From the NCBI RefSeq assembly GCF_025998175.1, contig NZ_AP026695.1, positions 1,398,581-1,462,580 on the forward strand: a DNA stretch of 64,000 nt, given 5' to 3'. Below the pieces are notes generated by a model. That model saw only the letters and a list, made by a program, of their open reading frames with translations. It did not search any database and was not told the DNA's origin. Shown here piece by piece: positions 60,171 through 64,000 of this stretch (position 1 is the stretch's first letter; the number at the start of each line of letters is the position of its first letter). This stretch comes from Nitrosopumilus zosterae. Its GTDB lineage: Archaea; Thermoproteota; Nitrososphaeria; Nitrososphaerales; Nitrosopumilaceae. The translations under genes were made by a program, and so were the position numbers.

Positions 60171-62249
60171 CTATATCAACAATATCAGGACTACGAATAG
60201 CAGTCCTGCTCCAAATACGAATAGATATGACTGTGAGACACCAGTTTGGGTTCCTTGAACAACTCTTGCACTCCATCCAACTGCTTTTTGAACTCCATCA
60301 TTCATACCGTAATCGATAGCTGTCTTTTCAAAGTATCTGAATACACCTCTTGCCAACCATAATGGTGCTACAACAAAGCACCAGTAGATAATTGCATTAA
60401 GATACCATCTGTTTAAGATAATTTTGTGAATTGCATAAAAGAAGATGTTAGAGTTAACAAATCTTACTGGATCAACCCATCTGCCAATATAGAAGATGTA
60501 ACCTAATCCAATTCCAATTGCAAATGCAGCTAACGATGAACCAAGAGCAACAGGATTGAGCCCTTGCAAGAATTCAGGCAGAATTGATGCTTCTGCAGCC
60601 ACATGTTCAGTGTGGATACCAAATGAATGTTCAAGATAATCTGTAAACAAATGATGTAGTCCTTCTTCAGTGGATAATCCAATCAACCCAATTCCAATTG
60701 TAAGCACTGCAAGAATTCCATATGGAACCCACATTGATAATGATGCTTCATGAATATGATGTCCTTCTTCTTCCATCTTTTCAATATGTTTACTCTTCTT
60801 TCCAAAGAAGACCATGCCAATCATTCTTGTAGTGTAAAATGCTGTAATTACGGCAGTTAATACTGCAATTGCGTAAAGTGGAACTGCCCATTCGTTTCCT
60901 GATTCATATACTGCTGCAAATATTGCGTCCTTACTCCAGAAACCAGTTGAGATAAATGGTGCACCCATCAAACCTAGACCTGCAGCCCACATGAACGCAT
61001 AAGTCTTCTTCATGTGTTTTCTAAGGCCACCCATATCTGTCATGAACCTAGAACCTACAATGTGCAATAGAGAACCCGCAGCCATGAATAATGAAGCTTT
61101 GAACATTGCATGTGAAATCAGGTGGAAAAATCCTGCAGTATAACCATCCACATATTGATGAGATAATCCCGCAACACCCATTGCCATCATCATATAACCA
61201 ATTTGAGAACCAGTAGAATATGCAAGAACTTTCTTAATTTCAGGATTGACCATTCCTTGTGTTGCCAACAGCAAAGCAGTGATTGCACCAACCCAAGCAA
61301 CAATCTCAAAGAACTGATCTGCCATAATACCTGCAGCACCTAATGCAAAAACAAGTGGTCCAATTCTTGCAACTAAGAACACACCTGCTTTGACCATAGT
61401 TGCAGCATGAATCAATGCTGAAACGGCAGTAGGACCAGTCATTGCTTCTAAGAGCCATTCGTTTAGTGGGAATTGTGCGGATTTTCCTATCGCACCTCCA
61501 AATAGCAATACAAATGCAGGAATCAAAAGTCCCTGAGCAGACATTGCGGTTGCCCATGCAGTATCACCCATTAATTCTTTGAATCCAAAGGTTCCAGCAA
61601 ACAAAAATATCAAAAGCATACCTGCAATCATCATAACATCACCAACTTTGGTCATGATGAATGCCTTCATACCTGCATGTGTTGGAGCATAGTAATCTAA
61701 CATGCCAAGAACAGTTCGTCCTTCAACACCAACATGATCTTTCTTCTTATCTCTATACCAAAAGCTGATCAAAGCATATGATGCAAGTCCTACACCTTCC
61801 CATCCAAAGAATACTTGAAGTAAGTTATCAGACAACACAATTAGCTGCATAGAGCCAATAAAGAACATCATCCAAAACCAGAATCTCGTGATATCTTTAT
61901 CCCCTTTCATGTATCCTGTGCTGTATATCATAATCAAGAAAGAAATCCAACCCACAACATTGGCCATGATAATTGAAAGTGGATCGGCTAATACACCGCC
62001 TTTGAGACCAATTGATTCAATCCACATTATTTGATGATGTAACTCATGAGCCTCTAAAGCAACTGGGATCATTGTTGCTGCAGATAATGCACTCATCAAA
62101 GCAAATGCAACTGCAACATATCCAGTTGCATGTTTTGATAATTTTCCAACACCTGGAATAATCAGTGCAGCAGCAAATGGTAAAATCCAAACTAACCACG
62201 CACTGAGAGTTCCAACTTCAAATGGCAATCCAAAAGATTCTGTAGCCAT
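60171..62249 (-). CDS. nuoL: NADH-quinone oxidoreductase subunit L (complex I)
   Basis: A 692-residue antiporter-like subunit. Signature regions are VFFGWEGVGLASYALISFWY, SAQFPLNEWLLEAMTGPTAV and SALIHAATMVKAGVFLVARI, with the key Glu and Lys of the proton path. The C-terminus includes the long lateral-helix region and a final membrane segment (YLFVFGAGLLFVVLILLI). A His-rich loop (HIEKMEEEGHHIHEASL) is present. Length is slightly above the bacterial average. Twelve bases separate it from nuoN. Confidence 0.95.
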   Translation of the reverse strand: MATESFGLPFEVGTLSAWLVWILPFAAALIIPGVGKLSKHATGYVAVAFALMSALSAATMIPVALEAHELHHQIMWIESIGLKGGVLADPLSIIMANVVGWISFLIMIYSTGYMKGDKDITRFWFWMMFFIGSMQLIVLSDNLLQVFFGWEGVGLASYALISFWYRDKKKDHVGVEGRTVLGMLDYYAPTHAGMKAFIMTKVGDVMMIAGMLLIFLFAGTFGFKELMGDTAWATAMSAQGLLIPAFVLLFGGAIGKSAQFPLNEWLLEAMTGPTAVSALIHAATMVKAGVFLVARIGPLVFALGAAGIMADQFFEIVAWVGAITALLLATQGMVNPEIKKVLAYSTGSQIGYMMMAMGVAGLSHQYVDGYTAGFFHLISHAMFKASLFMAAGSLLHIVGSRFMTDMGGLRKHMKKTYAFMWAAGLGLMGAPFISTGFWSKDAIFAAVYESGNEWAVPLYAIAVLTAVITAFYTTRMIGMVFFGKKSKHIEKMEEEGHHIHEASLSMWVPYGILAVLTIGIGLIGLSTEEGLHHLFTDYLEHSFGIHTEHVAAEASILPEFLQGLNPVALGSSLAAFAIGIGLGYIFYIGRWVDPVRFVNSNIFFYAIHKIILNRWYLNAIIYWCFVVAPLWLARGVFRYFEKTAIDYGMNDGVQKAVGWSARVVQGTQTGVSQSYLFVFGAGLLFVVLILLI

Positions 62250-62252
62250 ATT

Positions 62253-63806
62253 CTAAACTCCCAACACTCCATTCATGTATGGAATAATTGTTTTGAAGAA
62301 AATATCTGGATAAATTCCAACTACAATAGAGAATCCTGCCAATACCATCATAGGGGCAGTCATGTACCAACTTCCTTCTTTTACATTTTCAAGATGTTCA
62401 GGAGTTTTACCAAAGAATACACGTTTTAGCATCCAAAGCATGTAAGACATTGTAAGTGCAGTTGCAACAAGACCCAACCCAAACGTTACTGCTCTAATTG
62501 TAGAGCCCTCTTCAATTGCAGTCTCCAATGCACCATAAAACAGAACCCATTCACCCATAAATCCACTAGTTGGTGGCACACCCATAATTGTTAACGCACC
62601 AATTACCGCACATACTGCTGTAATTGGCATCTTTCCTGCCAATCCTCCAAGTTTAGAAATACTACGCGTTCCAACTTTAACAATAATAATTCCAGCCATC
62701 ATGAAGAGGATGCCTTTTCCTATTGCATGTGTTACATACATCATCTCGGCACCTGAAAGACCTAGAGCAGACATTGAACCAATTCCAAACAAAAGATAAC
62801 CCATCTGGCTTATACTGGAATATGCAAGAAGGCGTTTCAAATCATCCTGCATCAGCGCCATTGCACCACCATAAATCATTGTAACTAGTCCCCAAATGTG
62901 GAACCATATTGAAAGCTCTGCAAACGTTGCAGGTAAGAATTCAACAATTAATCTAAAAATACCATATGCTCCAATTCCGATCATTGCTGGGGACAATAAT
63001 GCACTGATTGGTGTTGGTGCAGAACCGTGAACATAAGGAAGCCAGATATGGAACATAAAGACGGCCAGTTTAACTCCAAGCCCTATTGCAATTGCTACTG
63101 CAGAAATCATAACAATATCTTGAGGAATTTCTGATTCACGAATATCTACAAAATCAAAACTGCCTAGAGAAAGACCAATCATCAAAAATCCCAATAATAA
63201 AACAACTGCTCCAGCATGAGTCCAAAACAAGAACATTAAACCAATTTTTCTTCTTGGCCCATCACCCCAAAATGCAACCAAAAAGAAACCAGGAATCAAC
63301 ATCACTTCAAAGAAAATGTAAAATTCAATTAAATTAGTTGAGAGAACGGTTCCAAGCATCCCCATTGCAAAGACAAGATACAATGCAAAGTATAGTCCAG
63401 ATTTAGCATTGACATAATTTGAAAGAGAGGATGATTCAACTACAGAAGTTTGGCCACTTGAAGATGTATTGATGTGGTGTTCTTCTTCAAACTGTTCATG
63501 GAATTTGTGAATCATGTATGGTTTTGAGTAAAGTACCAGGATTGTAGATAGCACGTAAATCATTATTGCAAATGGTGATGCTAAGCCATCCAATAAGAAA
63601 CCAAATTCGCCAAACTGTTCTGTCCATGGATAATGTTCCTCTACAGTTCCAGAAAGTGCGGCATTAATTACAAGAACTGTGGTGTAGAGTAAAATTGCAA
63701 ATGTGAACCACATTGCAGGTGTTGGACCTACTTTTCTTCCAATGATGTAAGCAATTGGAGATAGAAGTAACGGCAAGAAAACTGCCTGTAATAATGCATA
63801 TTCCAT
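62253..63806 (-). CDS. nuoM: NADH-quinone oxidoreductase subunit M (complex I)
   Basis: A 517-residue antiporter-like subunit with IEFYIFFEVMLIPGFFLVAF (conserved Glu), FMFHIWLPYVHGSAPTPISA and the LKRLLAYSSISQMGYLLFGI segment. A polar loop of about 35 residues near residue 110 (EQFEEEHHINTSSSGQTSVV) interrupts the early membrane segments and seems to be an insertion relative to bacterial NuoM. The start ATG overlaps the nuoK stop by one base (TAATG). Confidence 0.95.
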   Translation of the reverse strand: MEYALLQAVFLPLLLSPIAYIIGRKVGPTPAMWFTFAILLYTTVLVINAALSGTVEEHYPWTEQFGEFGFLLDGLASPFAIMIYVLSTILVLYSKPYMIHKFHEQFEEEHHINTSSSGQTSVVESSSLSNYVNAKSGLYFALYLVFAMGMLGTVLSTNLIEFYIFFEVMLIPGFFLVAFWGDGPRRKIGLMFLFWTHAGAVVLLLGFLMIGLSLGSFDFVDIRESEIPQDIVMISAVAIAIGLGVKLAVFMFHIWLPYVHGSAPTPISALLSPAMIGIGAYGIFRLIVEFLPATFAELSIWFHIWGLVTMIYGGAMALMQDDLKRLLAYSSISQMGYLLFGIGSMSALGLSGAEMMYVTHAIGKGILFMMAGIIIVKVGTRSISKLGGLAGKMPITAVCAVIGALTIMGVPPTSGFMGEWVLFYGALETAIEEGSTIRAVTFGLGLVATALTMSYMLWMLKRVFFGKTPEHLENVKEGSWYMTAPMMVLAGFSIVVGIYPDIFFKTIIPYMNGVLGV

Positions 63807-64000
63807 TAGCCTTTCAAACTCCTAAAGTCTGCAATATCGACATTTTGATACATACGATAAGCAACAATAATCAAAGACAATCCAACTGCTACTTCTGCCG
63901 CAGCAATTGCAATTGAGAATAAAGCCAAAGTCTGACCACCGCTATGAGGTAAAAATCTACCAAATGCCACAAGGTTAAGATTTGCAGCATTGATGATTAT
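63806..64000 (-). CDS. nuoK: NADH-quinone oxidoreductase subunit K, C-terminal part (cut by window edge)
   Basis: Only the last 64 residues lie in the window. The segment LFSIAIAAAEVAVGLSLIIV with the conserved Glu in a membrane helix, followed by AYRMYQNVDIADFRSLKG, is the typical C-terminal end of NuoK. The gene begins beyond the right edge. The stop TAA overlaps the nuoM start. Confidence 0.92.
   Translation of the reverse strand: MIINAANLNLVAFGRFLPHSGGQTLALFSIAIAAAEVAVGLSLIIVAYRMYQNVDIADFRSLKG

Noticed and set aside
1..64000. CRISPR array, insertion sequence, prophage or integration site
   Set aside because: No regularly spaced repeats, transposase or integrase motifs were seen; the four tRNA genes lack nearby direct copies of their 3' ends.

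Overview
The window looks like a piece of chromosome from a low-GC member of the Nitrososphaerota (Thaumarchaeota), most likely a Nitrosopumilus-like ammonia-oxidising archaeon. The evidence is an unsplit RNA polymerase subunit A, archaeal information-processing genes (RpoH, RpoN, Sm-like protein, ABCE1, translin, S13/S4/S2), secreted proteins with PEFG-CTERM and CFI-box tails, an archaeal mevalonate cluster with a type 1 IPP isomerase, many TTG/GTG starts with a TATA box about 25-30 nt upstream (leaderless transcripts), and a lone 5S rRNA gene. I see no prophage, insertion sequence or CRISPR array.

Layout. 1-8202 (minus strand): rpoH-rpoB-rpoA, an Sm-like gene and a cut-off secreted protein. 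8382-12044 (plus): four tandem secreted paralogues with PEFG-type anchors, three of which share an almost identical 102-nt 3' end. 12041-17090: two divergent units carrying nickel-pincer cofactor genes, larC-larE-cysteine desulfurase to the left and malate dehydrogenase-larB to the right. 17154-25877: a B12-binding-type radical SAM protein, a CFI-box protein, a 1067-residue surface protein, a CDF metal transporter with three cytoplasmic domains, and small unknown genes. 25963-32199: rps13-rps4, glmS, cobT, a metallo-hydrolase, NAD(P)HX epimerase and translin. 32214-40415: tRNA-Leu, rpoN-eno-rps2, then mevalonate kinase, isopentenyl phosphate kinase, IPP isomerase, prenyl synthase, gltX and an FAH-family gene. 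40412-48566: small metabolic and unknown genes, tRNA-His, CorA, and a non-oxidative pentose phosphate operon (transketolase N half fused to ribulose-phosphate epimerase, transketolase C half, transaldolase). 48602-57617: aminopeptidase, 5S rRNA, ABCE1, a Trm5/TYW2-like enzyme, site-2 protease, a LarA-like protein, pyrE, tRNA-Met/Ile2 and a CADD-like protein. 57698-64000: tRNA-Glu with a T-loop intron, a second prenyl synthase, and the nuoK-M-L-N end of a complex I operon.

How the genes work together. The rpoN-to-prenyl synthase run supplies C5 and polyprenyl diphosphates for membrane lipids. The transketolase/epimerase/transaldolase operon can supply pentoses for nucleotides; pyrE adds orotate to PRPP. 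The Nuo subunits are the proton-pumping membrane arm of respiratory complex I. The lar genes could make a nickel-pincer nucleotide cofactor, but no canonical LarA is present; the only candidate relative in the window (55018-56100) seems to lack the usual active-site residues.

The gene packing is extreme: eight convergent gene pairs overlap at their 3' ends by 4-14 nt. Three small genes too short for ordinary ORF calling are proposed: a 50-residue Cys-rich protein, a 26-residue membrane protein and a 42-residue C2H2 zinc finger. The items I consider most worth following are the transketolase-epimerase fusion, the nickel-pincer cassette, the PEFG tail cassettes, the tRNA-Glu intron, the CADD-like enzyme and the IPP isomerase lacking its catalytic Cys.
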